Assembly: GCF_000687165.1 (NCBI RefSeq)
Contig: NZ_JMKU01000008.1
Coordinates: forward strand, 186,001-250,000
Length of the DNA stretch: 64,000 bases
Reading direction: 5' to 3'
Source of the DNA: Paracidovorax oryzae ATCC 19882
GTDB lineage: Bacteria; Pseudomonadota; Gammaproteobacteria; Burkholderiales; Burkholderiaceae_C
Shown: piece by piece, positions 8,717-20,067 of the stretch
How the letters are laid out: each line of letters starts with the position of its first letter
Position numbering within the stretch: the first letter of the stretch is position 1
Translations under genes and position numbers: made by a program
Notes under the pieces: generated by a model
Told to the model about the DNA's origin: nothing
The model's database searches: none
What the model saw: the letters and a program-made list of their open reading frames with translations, nothing else

Positions 8717-8731
8717 TGTATTAATTTACAG
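8716..8731 (-). promoter_or_regulatory. LexA-type SOS box
   Basis: The minus strand reads CTGT-AAATTAAT-ACAG, an exact match to the CTGT-N8-ACAG LexA consensus with an all-AT centre in an otherwise GC-rich region. It directly abuts, and shares one base with, the GTG start of the radical-SAM gene, so bound LexA would cover the start of transcription and translation. Confidence 0.75.
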
Positions 8732-8804
8732 TATCTGCCGCCGAAATGATGAAAGCCCATTCCGGGGGGGCGCCTTTACCGCGGTGGAGGAAAGGGTCGG
8801 TGCG

Positions 8805-9344
8805 TCAGAAGGAGCTGCCGGGCTGCTGCAGGAACAGCGCTTCTTCCGCCGTGGTCTCGCGGCCCAGCACCGCGTTGCGGTGCGGAAACCGCCCGAACCG
8901 GTCCACGATTGCCTGGTGCTGCAGCGCGAAGTCCAGGTTGTTCTCCTGCCCCAACGCGGTGAAAAGCCGCACGGATTCCGCCTGCATGCGCGCCGACTCG
9001 CTGTGCATGAACGGCATGTACAGGAACGCTCGCCGGAGCGGCGGCAGTGCGGTGTCCAGGCCCTGCGCGATGGCCTCCTGCGCGAGCACCAGGGCCATGC
9101 CGTCCTGGGCGAACGACGCTGCCTGCCCGCGCAGCAGGTTGCGCGAGAACTGGTCGAGCACGATGACCTCGGCGAGGCGCCCTGCGGCATCCGTGCGCCA
9201 TTCCCACAGTTCGCCCAGCGATGCCCGGCGGTGCAGGGTAGCGAAGCGCGCGCGGACGGCTTCGTCGAAGGCTTCGTCCTTGCGGAACCATTGCTCGGGC
9301 GTGGATTCATCGAACCAGAAATGCAGGACGTCGTGGGCGTTCAT
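8805..9344 (-). CDS. DUF924 family protein
   Basis: 179 residues from ATG at 9344 (MNAHDVLHFWF); a TTG 33 bases earlier is the only longer option. DVLHFWFDESTPEQWFRKDEAFD, VIVLDQFSRNLLRG, AFLYMPFMHSE and FGRFPHRNAVLGRETTAEE are the hallmark segments of the DUF924/YPO0702-like helical family (tetratricopeptide-like fold). Function is unknown. The gene stands alone between the SOS-box repair operon and a terminator. No ribosome site is obvious. Confidence 0.82.
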   Translation of the reverse strand: MNAHDVLHFWFDESTPEQWFRKDEAFDEAVRARFATLHRRASLGELWEWRTDAAGRLAEVIVLDQFSRNLLRGQAASFAQDGMALVLAQEAIAQGLDTALPPLRRAFLYMPFMHSESARMQAESVRLFTALGQENNLDFALQHQAIVDRFGRFPHRNAVLGRETTAEEALFLQQPGSSF

Positions 9345-9375
9345 GGGGTGCAGTATCGGGCAGCGCCGTGCAGTC

Positions 9376-9411
9376 AAAAAAGCCCTGCCGGCGCGGATGC
9401 GCCGGCAGGGC
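9376..9411 (-). terminator. Rho-independent terminator of the DUF4398/OmpA operon
   Basis: A perfect 13-bp stem (9382-9394 with 9399-9411, arms GCCCTGCCGGCGC) with a 4-base loop, followed on the minus strand by six T (9381-9376). It lies 28 bases past the OmpA-family gene. Confidence 0.9.
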
Positions 9412-9438
9412 CGGGAGGGCCTGGACGAGGCCGGGGGA

Positions 9439-10329
9439 TCAGCGGCCCCGCAGGTTGCCCTTGTCGTCGGCGATGACGATTTCCACGCGCCGGTTCATGG
9501 CGCGGCCCTCGGGCGAGCTGTTGTCGGCCACCGGGTAGGTCTTGCCGTATCCGCGGGCGGTGATGCGGTCCGGTGCGACGCCGCGCTGCACCAGCGCGCT
9601 CTGCACGGCCTGCGCACGGCGCTCCGACAGGCTCTGGTTGTAAGCGTCGCCGCCCACGCTGTCCGTGTGTCCTTCAATGATGAGCTTGCGGTCGGGGAAC
9701 TGGCGCAGGAAGTTCGCCAGCTTGTCCAGCCGCGGTCCGGCCTGGGCGGACAGTTCGGCCTTGTTGAAGGCGAACAGCACGTCGCCCAGCGTCACCAGCA
9801 GGCCGCGCTCGGTCTGCTGCGCCTCGATGTCGCGCAGTTGCGCTTCCAGCGCGCGGACGCGGGCAGCATTGTCCGCGGCGCGCTGTTCGGCGCTCGCGGC
9901 CTGCAACTGCGCCTGCTGGGCGCTGCGGGCGTTCGCCTCGGCCTGCATGCGGGCCCGGTCGGCTTCGCTGGTCAGGCGCAGGCGCTCGGCATCGGCACCT
10001 GCCTTCTTGATGTCCGCATCCAGCACCCGCGAGCGGGCCACGTTGGAGGCGATGTCGGCACGCTGCGTGGCGAGATAGGCGAGGTGGTTGGCTTCGGCTG
10101 CATCGTTCTTGTCGCTCCAGACGCGGTCCGCACGGGCCAGCGTGTCGGTCGCGGCCTTCAGTTCCAGCGGGGCGTTCTGCACGACGGCCGGGTCATTGGC
10201 GGCACGGTTGACGGCGATGCGGGCGGTTTCGACCGAATCGAGCGGGGCGCGCGTCGCGCAGGCAGCCAGGAGGCCTGCGGAGACGAGCACGGCGGCGAGG
10301 GCGGTGGAGCGGCGGAGGGTATTGCGCAT
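9439..10329 (-). CDS. OmpA-family lipoprotein with DUF4398 domain
   Basis: 296 residues from ATG at 10329, with GGGAGAA upstream. A lipoprotein signal ends in LLAACAT (lipidated Cys near residue 24). Residues 30-115 form a DUF4398 helical region, residues 115-170 an Ala/Gln/Arg-rich coiled coil (RMQAEANARSAQQAQLQ), and about 175-285 an OmpA-like peptidoglycan-binding domain with LIIEGHTDSVGGDAYN and LSERRAQAVQSAL, ending RGYGKTYPVADN and NRRVEIVI. It probably tethers the outer membrane to peptidoglycan. It follows a shorter DUF4398 lipoprotein by 38 bases and shares its N-terminal segment (TxVNRxAxxPxVxxNAPxEL), so the pair looks like an ancient tandem duplication. Confidence 0.86.
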   Translation of the reverse strand: MRNTLRRSTALAAVLVSAGLLAACATRAPLDSVETARIAVNRAANDPAVVQNAPLELKAATDTLARADRVWSDKNDAAEANHLAYLATQRADIASNVARSRVLDADIKKAGADAERLRLTSEADRARMQAEANARSAQQAQLQAASAEQRAADNAARVRALEAQLRDIEAQQTERGLLVTLGDVLFAFNKAELSAQAGPRLDKLANFLRQFPDRKLIIEGHTDSVGGDAYNQSLSERRAQAVQSALVQRGVAPDRITARGYGKTYPVADNSSPEGRAMNRRVEIVIADDKGNLRGR

Positions 10330-10367
10330 GGTGTGTTTCTCCCTGTCGGGTGTCATTCGGTCGGGGC

Positions 10368-10886
10368 TCAACGGGCGGGAGCCGGGGCGGGGGGCACCGG
10401 CATGCCGGGCACGGCGGTGGGGTTGGCGGCCGGCCGGGGCGCGATCGCAGGCGCCGGCATGGGCGCAGGCATCGGGGCAGGCACGGCGGCGGCGCCAGGG
10501 GCGACTGCGGGTGCGGGATCGCGCCGCGTGATTTCCGACTGGAGCGACTGAATGCTGGTGCGCACTTGCTGCAGCGTGGCGGCGTTGTTGGCGGCGTCCG
10601 CCTTGGTCTCCGCGACGCGGGCATCCGCTTCCGCCTCGGCGGCGTAGCGGCGGGCCATGTCGTACTGCTTGTCGGTCATGGCCTTCTCGGCCGCCACTAG
10701 CTTGTCACGGGCCCGCTGCAGTTCCACGGGTGCATTGGCCGCGACCTGCGGCTCGCCGGCCACGCGGTTGACCGTCGTGCGGGTCACGGCCATCTGGTCG
10801 GTCGGGGGCGGCGTGGACGAGCATGCCGCAAGCGCTCCCAAAGCCAGAACGGCCGTGGCGGTGCGAAGAAGGGTGGCAGTCTGCAT
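10368..10886 (-). CDS. DUF4398-domain lipoprotein
   Basis: 172 residues, ATG at 10886 with AAAGGAG upstream. The signal TAVLALGALAACSS carries a lipobox with Cys at about residue 22. The DUF4398 helices follow (TTVNRVAGEPQVAANAPVEL, then ARDKLVAAEKAMTDKQYDMARRYAAEAEADARVAE). The last 50 residues are almost only Pro, Ala and Met (APMPAPMPAPAIAPRP), a low-complexity periplasmic linker-like tail. It is the first gene of a two-gene operon with the OmpA-family lipoprotein; both are presumably outer-membrane anchored envelope proteins. The molecular role of DUF4398 is not known to me. Confidence 0.82.
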   Translation of the reverse strand: MQTATLLRTATAVLALGALAACSSTPPPTDQMAVTRTTVNRVAGEPQVAANAPVELQRARDKLVAAEKAMTDKQYDMARRYAAEAEADARVAETKADAANNAATLQQVRTSIQSLQSEITRRDPAPAVAPGAAAVPAPMPAPMPAPAIAPRPAANPTAVPGMPVPPAPAPAR

Positions 10887-11179
10887 GGCGGAACTCCTTT
10901 GAATGGGGGCGAATACCGGAGGCGGTGAGCGCGACGGTAAGGAAGGTTTCCGATTGTTGGCACCGGTCCCGGCCGGCCGCGTAGGCGCAGCGCAGCAGGC
11001 GCCGTGGGCCGTTTCTTACGGTTGCGTCTGCCGCGGGAGATCGGAAAACGCTTTTGCTTATGCGATTTCCGCGTTTGGCTGGACATCCGTGTCTTTCCAG
11101 AATCGGGGGTTCTTCCCGACGACACCCCGACCCTGCGCGGCGCGGTTGCCGCGCCGCATGCGCGCAGCCGGTCCTTTGC

Positions 11180-12424
11180 ATGGCGGCATGTCCCGAACCG
11201 GAGACGCCCACCTTGCCGACCCCCCTCGATGAAAGCTTTGCCGACATGGCCGCGTTCGTGGCCTTGCGGCGCGACCTGCACGCCCATCCCGAACTGGGTT
11301 TCGAAGAGCACCGCACCGCGGCCGTCGTGGCCGCGCGGCTGCGCGAATGGGGCGCCGACGAGGTGCACGAGGGCATCGCGGGCACCGGCGTGGTGGGAGT
11401 GCTGCGCGGCCGCCACGCGGGCACGCGCACCATCGGGCTGCGCGCGGACATGGATGCCCTGCCGCTCGACGAGGAGAACCGCTTCTCCCACCGCTCGGTC
11501 CATGCCGGTCGCATGCACGCCTGCGGGCACGACGGCCACACCACCATGTTGCTGGCGGCCGCCTGGCACCTGGCCCGCACGCGCGATTTCGCGGGCACGG
11601 TGCACCTGGTCTTCCAGCCTGCCGAGGAGATGGGCAAGGCCGGCGCGCGCCGCATGATCGAGGAAGGCCTCTTCGAGCGCTTTCCGTGCGATGCCGTCTT
11701 CGCGCTGCACAACTTCGCGCTCGAGCGCGTGGGCGCGTTCGCCCTCAACGGCGGCGCGCTCATGGCTTCGAGCAACACCTGGCGCGTCACCCTCGCGGGG
11801 CGCGGGGCCCATGCCTCGCAGCCGCACACCGGCATCGACCCGGTGGCCGCCACCATCGATCTCGCCCAGCAGCTGCAGACCCTGGTGGCGCGGCACGTGG
11901 ACGGGCGCGACCGGGCGCTGCTCGCGGTCACGCAGATCCAGGGCTCCGATGCCCCCAACGTCATTCCCGACACGGCCTGGGTCGGCGGCACGGTGCGTAC
12001 TTTCTCGGTCGACGCGCTCGACCGCATCGAGGCGGCGCTGCGCCGCCAGGCGGAGCACACGGCGCTGGCGCACGGCTGCACGGCCGAGGTGCGCTTCACG
12101 CGTGCCTCGCCTCCGCTCGTCAACCACCCGGCAGAGGCCGCCTTCGCTGCGGAGGTGATGCGCGAGATCGCCGGGCCGGACGCGGTGGACGACGCGTTCC
12201 CGCCCGTGCTGGCCGCCGAGGACTTCGCCCACATGCTGCGCGTGCGCCCCGGCTGCTACGCCTTCATCGGCAACGGCCCCGGCGACCACCGCCTGCCGGG
12301 GCATGGCGACGGGCCGTGCCTGATCCACAACCGCTCGTTCGATTTCAACGACGGCATCCTCGCCACCGGCGCCCGCTACTTCGTGCGGCTGGCCGAACGG
12401 TGGCTCCATCCCGACCGGTCCTGA
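11180..12424 (+). CDS. M20 family amidohydrolase/peptidase (hippurate hydrolase/HipO-like)
   Basis: 414 residues from ATG at 11180; the frame is open further upstream but family similarity starts only at RRDLHAHPELGFEEHRTA. The dinuclear-metal site is visible as IGLRADMDALPL, MHACGHDGHTTMLL, VFQPAEE and, near the C-terminus, LAAEDFAHML. The dimerisation (lid) domain contains ASSNTWRVTLAGRGAHASQPHTGIDP. These enzymes hydrolyse N-acyl or N-aromatic-acyl amino acids such as hippurate, or indole-acetyl amino acids. The gene is followed after 5 bases by a Bug-type solute-binding protein, implying co-transcription. The exact substrate is not determinable. Confidence 0.87.
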   Translation: MAACPEPETPTLPTPLDESFADMAAFVALRRDLHAHPELGFEEHRTAAVVAARLREWGADEVHEGIAGTGVVGVLRGRHAGTRTIGLRADMDALPLDEENRFSHRSVHAGRMHACGHDGHTTMLLAAAWHLARTRDFAGTVHLVFQPAEEMGKAGARRMIEEGLFERFPCDAVFALHNFALERVGAFALNGGALMASSNTWRVTLAGRGAHASQPHTGIDPVAATIDLAQQLQTLVARHVDGRDRALLAVTQIQGSDAPNVIPDTAWVGGTVRTFSVDALDRIEAALRRQAEHTALAHGCTAEVRFTRASPPLVNHPAEAAFAAEVMREIAGPDAVDDAFPPVLAAEDFAHMLRVRPGCYAFIGNGPGDHRLPGHGDGPCLIHNRSFDFNDGILATGARYFVRLAERWLHPDRS

Positions 12425-12429
12425 ACGCC

Positions 12430-13416
12430 ATGAATTCCGCCACCCCTTCGCTTTCGCAACGCCGCCGCCTGCTGGCCGTGGCAACCGCCGCCACCGTGCT
12501 GGCGGCCCTGTGCGGCACCGTGCACGCCGAGCGCGTGATCCGCATCGTCGTGCCCTTCGGCGCCGGCGCCACGCAGGACACGGTGGCCCGCACCTTCAGC
12601 AACGAACTGGGCCAGGCGCTCGGCGCCACCGTGATCGTGGACAACCGCGCGGGCGCGGGCGGCACCGTGGGCACGGCCCAGGTCGCCCGGGCAGCGCCGG
12701 ACGGCAACACCCTGGTGCTCGCGGCCGCGAGCCACCACCTGGCCAGCCATCTCTATGCGCGGCTGCCCTACGATCCGGTGAAGGACTTCACGGGCGTGTC
12801 GTTCCTGGGCCGCACCGGCTACGTGGTGGGGGTGCCGGCATCCTCGGGCATCACCTCCATCGCGGACCTGATCGCGAAAGCCCGGGCGCAGCCTGGCGTA
12901 CTGAACTACGCATCGGCCGGCAATGGCAGCGCATCGCACCTCGCCACCGCATCGCTGGTGGCGCAGGCGGGCGTGCAGCTGCAGCATATTCCGTTCAAGT
13001 CCACGGGCGACGCCACCACCGAACTGCTGGCCGGCCGCGTGCAGGTGGTGACGGGTGCGACCATCGGCATGCTGCCCCTGCGCGGCGATCCGCGCGTGAA
13101 GCTGCTGGCCTATTCCGGCACGGCCCGGTCGCGCTTCCTGCCCGACCTGCCCACCGTGGCCGAGTCCGGCCTGCCGGGGTATGCGTTCGACTCCTGGCTC
13201 GGCCTGCTGGCGCCGGCCGGCACGCCGACCGCCGAGGTGGAGCGCATCAACGCCGCCGTGCGCAAGGTGCTGGCCGATCCGGTCGTGCAGGAGCGCCTGG
13301 CACGCGTGGGCGTGGAGGCCGGCACCCTGCCCGTGGCCGACTTCCAGCAACTGCTGCGGGACGACGCCACGGCCGCCGGGCGGATCGTGCAGGCGGCGGG
13401 CGTGCGCGTCGAGTAG
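12430..13416 (+). CDS. Bug/TctC-family periplasmic solute-binding protein
   Basis: 328 residues. Signal peptide: AVATAATVLAALCGTVHA. The mature domain shows the Bug pattern: RIVVPFGAGATQDTVAR, VIVDNRAGAGGTVGTAQVARAAPDGNTL, LNYASAGNGSASHLATASL and LPTVAESGLPGYAFDSWLGLLAPAGTP. Bug proteins bind carboxylates or related small molecules and are greatly expanded in Burkholderiales, mostly as orphans without a cognate TctAB transporter, as here. The 5-base spacing from the M20 amidohydrolase suggests that the bound molecule is that enzyme's substrate or product (inference). Confidence 0.9.
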   Translation: MNSATPSLSQRRRLLAVATAATVLAALCGTVHAERVIRIVVPFGAGATQDTVARTFSNELGQALGATVIVDNRAGAGGTVGTAQVARAAPDGNTLVLAAASHHLASHLYARLPYDPVKDFTGVSFLGRTGYVVGVPASSGITSIADLIAKARAQPGVLNYASAGNGSASHLATASLVAQAGVQLQHIPFKSTGDATTELLAGRVQVVTGATIGMLPLRGDPRVKLLAYSGTARSRFLPDLPTVAESGLPGYAFDSWLGLLAPAGTPTAEVERINAAVRKVLADPVVQERLARVGVEAGTLPVADFQQLLRDDATAAGRIVQAAGVRVE

Positions 13417-13449
13417 TTGCGCAGGGCCCGCGCTGCCGCCGCGGCCCGT

Positions 13450-13818
13450 TCAAAACAGCCGAGCCCCCAGGGGCACCTCCTGCGCCGGCGTGCACAGCAC
13501 CACGTGGCCGTCGGCATCGGGAAAGCCGGTGACCAGGCATTCCGACCGGATCGGGCCGATCTGCTTGGGCGGAAAGTTCAGTACCGCGACGACCTGCCGG
13601 CCCACCAGCGTCTCGGGCGTGTAGCGCGCCGTGATCTGGGCGCTCGACTTGCGCACGCCCAGTGCGGGGCCGAAATCGACATGCAGGATGTAGGCGGGCT
13701 TGCGGGCCTGCGGAAACGGCTCGGCGGCCACGATGCGGCCGGCGCGCAGTTCCACCCGGGCGAAATCGTCCCAGGTGATCGGAGGCAGGGGGGCGGGGGC
13801 GTCGTTCGGATCGGTCAT
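13450..13818 (-). CDS. CsaA-like tRNA-binding domain protein
   Basis: 122 residues from ATG at 13818. The whole protein is one EMAP-II/Trbp111-like OB-fold: [31 protein letters not shown] is the conserved opening (RVGxI..a..fP.AkkPaykl.vDfG), followed by [30 protein letters not shown] and [19 protein letters not shown]. CsaA homodimers bind tRNA and have been proposed as secretion chaperones. It converges on the Bug gene and is probably monocistronic. Confidence 0.85.
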   Translation of the reverse strand: MTDPNDAPAPLPPITWDDFARVELRAGRIVAAEPFPQARKPAYILHVDFGPALGVRKSSAQITARYTPETLVGRQVVAVLNFPPKQIGPIRSECLVTGFPDADGHVVLCTPAQEVPLGARLF

Positions 13819-13888
13819 GCCGCCATGGTGCACCGCCCGCCGCGCATGGAATGTCGCGCAACGCCTGTGCTGGGTCTGCGGCGCGCGC

Positions 13889-13920
13889 AAAAAAAGCCAG
13901 AACCGGCAAGCGGTTCTGGC
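13889..13920 (-). terminator. Rho-independent terminator after gap
   Basis: Ten-bp stem GCCAGAACCG/CGGTTCTGGC (13896-13905 with 13911-13920), loop GCAAG, followed on the minus strand by seven T (13895-13889). It sits 28 bases beyond the GAPDH stop codon. Confidence 0.9.
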
Positions 13921-13948
13921 TTGGTTGTCGTCCCGGGCGGGAGCGGGC

Positions 13949-17142
<3,194 letters not shown>

Positions 17143-17248
17143 CAGGGGCGGCTCCGGAAGGGGCTGGGGAGGGGAAAACCGCGCATTTTACCGGGCCACC
17201 CCCGGCCTTGCCCACGGGAAGTCCGAGCCCTGCACTACAGTGCGGGCC

Positions 17249-17659
17249 ATGCAAGGCCTGCACCTCACTGCCGATCTCCATGGCTGCCGCTGCGCGCCGC
17301 GCTGGCTGCTCGATGCCGATGCGCTGGGCGAAGCCTGCCTGGACGCCGTGCGCGCCGCCGGCCTGCAGGCGGTGGGCCGGCTGTTCCATTCCTTCCCAGC
17401 GACCGCGCACGGGCCCGGAGGGGTCACCGCCACCGTGCTGCTGGCCGAGTCGCACCTGTGCATCCATACCTGGCCCGAGCAAGCCGCCGTCACGCTCGAT
17501 GTGTACGTGTGCAATTTCGGCGCCGACCATTCCGCCCAGGCCCGGACGCTGCTGGACGCGTTGCTCGCACTGTTCGAGCCCGCCACGGTGCAGCGGCATG
17601 CGCTGCACCGCGGTTGGGTCGCCGACGATGGCGATGGCGCCCGGACTTCCGCTCCATGA
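17249..17659 (+). CDS. speH: S-adenosylmethionine decarboxylase proenzyme, SpeH type
   Basis: 136 residues from ATG at 17249. The self-cleavage signature ESHLCIHTWPE is present near residue 72; processing between Glu and Ser generates the pyruvoyl cofactor. HLTADLHGCRC at the start and VYVCNFGAD after the cleavage site complete the class 1b pattern. It supplies decarboxylated AdoMet for spermidine synthesis. It is divergent from tkt and ends 7 bases before murU, so the two are likely co-transcribed although functionally unrelated. No speE is nearby. Confidence 0.92.
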   Translation: MQGLHLTADLHGCRCAPRWLLDADALGEACLDAVRAAGLQAVGRLFHSFPATAHGPGGVTATVLLAESHLCIHTWPEQAAVTLDVYVCNFGADHSAQARTLLDALLALFEPATVQRHALHRGWVADDGDGARTSAP

Positions 17660-17666
17660 TTCCTGC

Positions 17667-18458
17667 ATGACGCCTTTCCCGACCTCCACAGGCTCCTTTC
17701 CCTCGACTTCCCATGCCCAGCCCCCGGCCATGCTGCTGGCCGCCGGCCGGGGCGAGCGCATGCGCCCGCTGACCGACGCCACCCCGAAGCCGCTGCTCGC
17801 CGTGCGTGGCCGCCCGCTGCTGCAGTGGCACCTGGAGGCCCTGGCCGCGGCTGGCGTGCGCTCGGCCGTGGTCAACACGGCCTGGCTGGGCGATCAGATC
17901 GGCGAGCGGTTCGGTGCCCGGTTCACCGCAGGGGAGGGTTCCGCGGGCACCGGAGCGGTGGCGATCGCCTATTCCCACGAGGGCCGTGACTTCGGCGGAG
18001 CGCTCGAGACGGCGGGCGGCATCGCCCGGGCCCTGCCGCAGCTCGGTCAGGTCTTCTGGCTGGCGGCGGGCGACGTGTTCGCGCCCGATTTCCGGTTCGC
18101 GGCGGAGGATGCGGCAGCCTTCACGGCCGGCGATGCGCTGGCCCACCTGTGGCTCGTGCCCAATCCGCCACACCATCCCCGCGGCGATTTCGGCCTTGGC
18201 CCCGATGGCCGCGCGCTCGACCTGCCGGCGCACGATCCTGGTCCGCGCTACACCTACAGCACGCTCGCGCTGCTGCGGGCGGAACTCTTCGCCGAACCCT
18301 GGTGCGGCATTCCCCCCGGCAACCCCGGCGGCGTGGCCGCGCCGCTCGCGCCGCTGCTGCGCCGGGCGATGGCGCAGGGGCGCGTCACGGCGTCGCTCTA
18401 CACCGGGCAGTGGACCGACGTGGGGACGCCGGAGCGGCTGGCGGTGTTGAATCGCTGA
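17667..18458 (+). CDS. murU: N-acetylmuramate 1-phosphate uridylyltransferase-like nucleotidyltransferase (MurU)
   Basis: 263 residues from ATG at 17667; the fold proper begins at AMLLAAGRGERMRPLTDATPKPLL, the GxGxRxxPLT...PKPL pyrophosphorylase motif. LETAGGIARALP and FWLAAGDVFAPDF follow in the order seen in MurU. The C-terminal GQWTDVGTPERLAVLNR is the metal/sugar-binding end. MurU makes UDP-MurNAc in the fosfomycin-resistant cell-wall recycling shortcut together with AmgK. AmgK is not adjacent here, so assignment to MurU rather than another hexose-1-phosphate nucleotidyltransferase rests on similarity. The N-terminal 20 residues are extra relative to the family. Confidence 0.82.
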   Translation: MTPFPTSTGSFPSTSHAQPPAMLLAAGRGERMRPLTDATPKPLLAVRGRPLLQWHLEALAAAGVRSAVVNTAWLGDQIGERFGARFTAGEGSAGTGAVAIAYSHEGRDFGGALETAGGIARALPQLGQVFWLAAGDVFAPDFRFAAEDAAAFTAGDALAHLWLVPNPPHHPRGDFGLGPDGRALDLPAHDPGPRYTYSTLALLRAELFAEPWCGIPPGNPGGVAAPLAPLLRRAMAQGRVTASLYTGQWTDVGTPERLAVLNR

Positions 18459-18635
18459 GGCCCGCGTGCCGCGCGGAGGGCGGCCGGGGACCTCCTGAAT
18501 GCCTTGGCCCATGGCCCCGCGGCGGCGGGGGCGGCCGCGTCGGTGGTAGAACCTGATCTGTGTGAAGGCCATGCGGGGTACCCCCGATCCGCCGGCATTT
18601 CCCGATCCGCATCCAAAAACCAGGCAGACCGAACG

Positions 18636-20027
18636 ATGACCGCCCTTTCCTCCCCCTACGCCCGCCGCCGCGCCCACCTCGCCTCCCTGCTGGGCGAGGG
18701 CGGCATCGCCATCATCCCCACCGCGTCCGAGCACCTGCGCAACCGGGATACCGATTACCTCTACCGGCACGACAGCTACTTCTACTACCTCACCGGATTC
18801 ACCGAACCCCAGGCCTGGCTGGTGCTTACCGCGGAAGGGCGCTCCACGCTCTTTTGCCAGCCCAAGGACCTGGAGCGCGAGATTTGGGACGGCTACCGCC
18901 TGGGGCCCGACGCGGCCGTGGCGGCGCTGGGCGTGGATGCCGCCCATTCGACGGCGCAGCTGGAGTCCCTGCTGCCGCGCCTGCTGGAGAACCGCGAGCG
19001 GGTGTGGTTCCCGTTCGCCACGCACGAGGGCCTGGCGGCGCGGGTGGATGGCTGGCTGCAGAAAGTGCGCGCCCGCGTGCGTTTCGGCGCGCTGTGCCCG
19101 GCGCAGCAGGGCGATCTCTGCACGCTGCTCGACGAGATGCGGCTCGTGAAGGACGCGCACGAGCAGGATGTCATGCGCCGGGCCGCCCGCATCAGCGCAG
19201 GCGCCCATGTCCGCGCCATGCAGTGCAGCGCGCGCATGCTGCGTGCCGGCGAGGACGTGCGCGAGTACCACCTCGATGCCGAGCTGCTGCACGAGTTCCG
19301 CCGCCACGGCTCGCAGGCGGTGGCATACAACTCCATCGTCGCGGCCGGCGCCAATGCCTGCGTGCTGCACTACCGCGCCGACGCGGCGCCCGTGCGCGCG
19401 GGCGAACTGGTGCTGATCGATGCGGGTTGCGAACTCGACGGCTATGCCAGCGACATCACGCGCACATTCCCGGCCGACGGCCGCTTCACGGGGCCGCAGC
19501 GCGACGTGTACGACCTCGTGCTCGCGAGCCAGCATGCGGCCGTGGCCGCCACCAAGGCGGGCGCGCGCTTCAACGACCCGCACGATGCCACCGTGGCGGT
19601 GCTGGCGCAGGGCCTGCTGGACCTGGGGTTGCTCGACAAGAGCAAGTTCGGCTCGGCGCAGGACGTGATCGAGCAGCGCGCGTATTTCCCGTTCTACATG
19701 CACCGCACCGGCCACTGGCTGGGCATGGACGTGCACGACTGCGGCAGCTATGTGGAGCCGTCGGAAGTGGGCGACAGCAGCGAGCGCAAGGATCCGCTGT
19801 CGGGCGAGATCATCACCAACCGCCCCAGCCGCATCCTGCGCCCGGGCATGGTGCTGACCATCGAGCCAGGGCTCTACATCCGGCCGGCGCCCGGGGTGCC
19901 CGAGGCGTTCCACCACATCGGCATCCGCATCGAGGACGACGCGATCGTGACCGAGGGAGGCTGCGAGCTGATCACGCGCGACGTGCCGGTGGACGCGGGC
20001 GAGATCGAGGCGCTGATGCGCGGCTGA
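18636..20027 (+). CDS. pepP: Xaa-Pro aminopeptidase P
   Basis: 463 residues from ATG at 18636. The N-terminal creatinase-like domain contains YLYRHDSYFYYLTGFTEP. The C-terminal pita-bread domain carries the dinuclear manganese ligands in VLIDAGCELDGYASDITRTFP (two Asp), HRTGHWLGMDVHDCG (His), LTIEPGLYI (Glu) and GIRIEDDAIV (Glu). It removes N-terminal residues preceding proline in the cytoplasm. It lies 177 bases downstream of murU; the gap holds no recognisable element. It converges on the azurin-like gene. Confidence 0.93.
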   Translation: MTALSSPYARRRAHLASLLGEGGIAIIPTASEHLRNRDTDYLYRHDSYFYYLTGFTEPQAWLVLTAEGRSTLFCQPKDLEREIWDGYRLGPDAAVAALGVDAAHSTAQLESLLPRLLENRERVWFPFATHEGLAARVDGWLQKVRARVRFGALCPAQQGDLCTLLDEMRLVKDAHEQDVMRRAARISAGAHVRAMQCSARMLRAGEDVREYHLDAELLHEFRRHGSQAVAYNSIVAAGANACVLHYRADAAPVRAGELVLIDAGCELDGYASDITRTFPADGRFTGPQRDVYDLVLASQHAAVAATKAGARFNDPHDATVAVLAQGLLDLGLLDKSKFGSAQDVIEQRAYFPFYMHRTGHWLGMDVHDCGSYVEPSEVGDSSERKDPLSGEIITNRPSRILRPGMVLTIEPGLYIRPAPGVPEAFHHIGIRIEDDAIVTEGGCELITRDVPVDAGEIEALMRG

Positions 20028-20067
20028 ACGCGGCCTGCCCGGCGCTGGAGCGCTTCCTCGGCTGCCG

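Noticed and set aside
10903-11232. Possible 109-residue gene between the DUF4398 lipoprotein and the M20 gene
   Set aside because: No ribosome site, overlaps the M20 start, and the translation has no signal or domain; the region is better read as a divergent promoter region.
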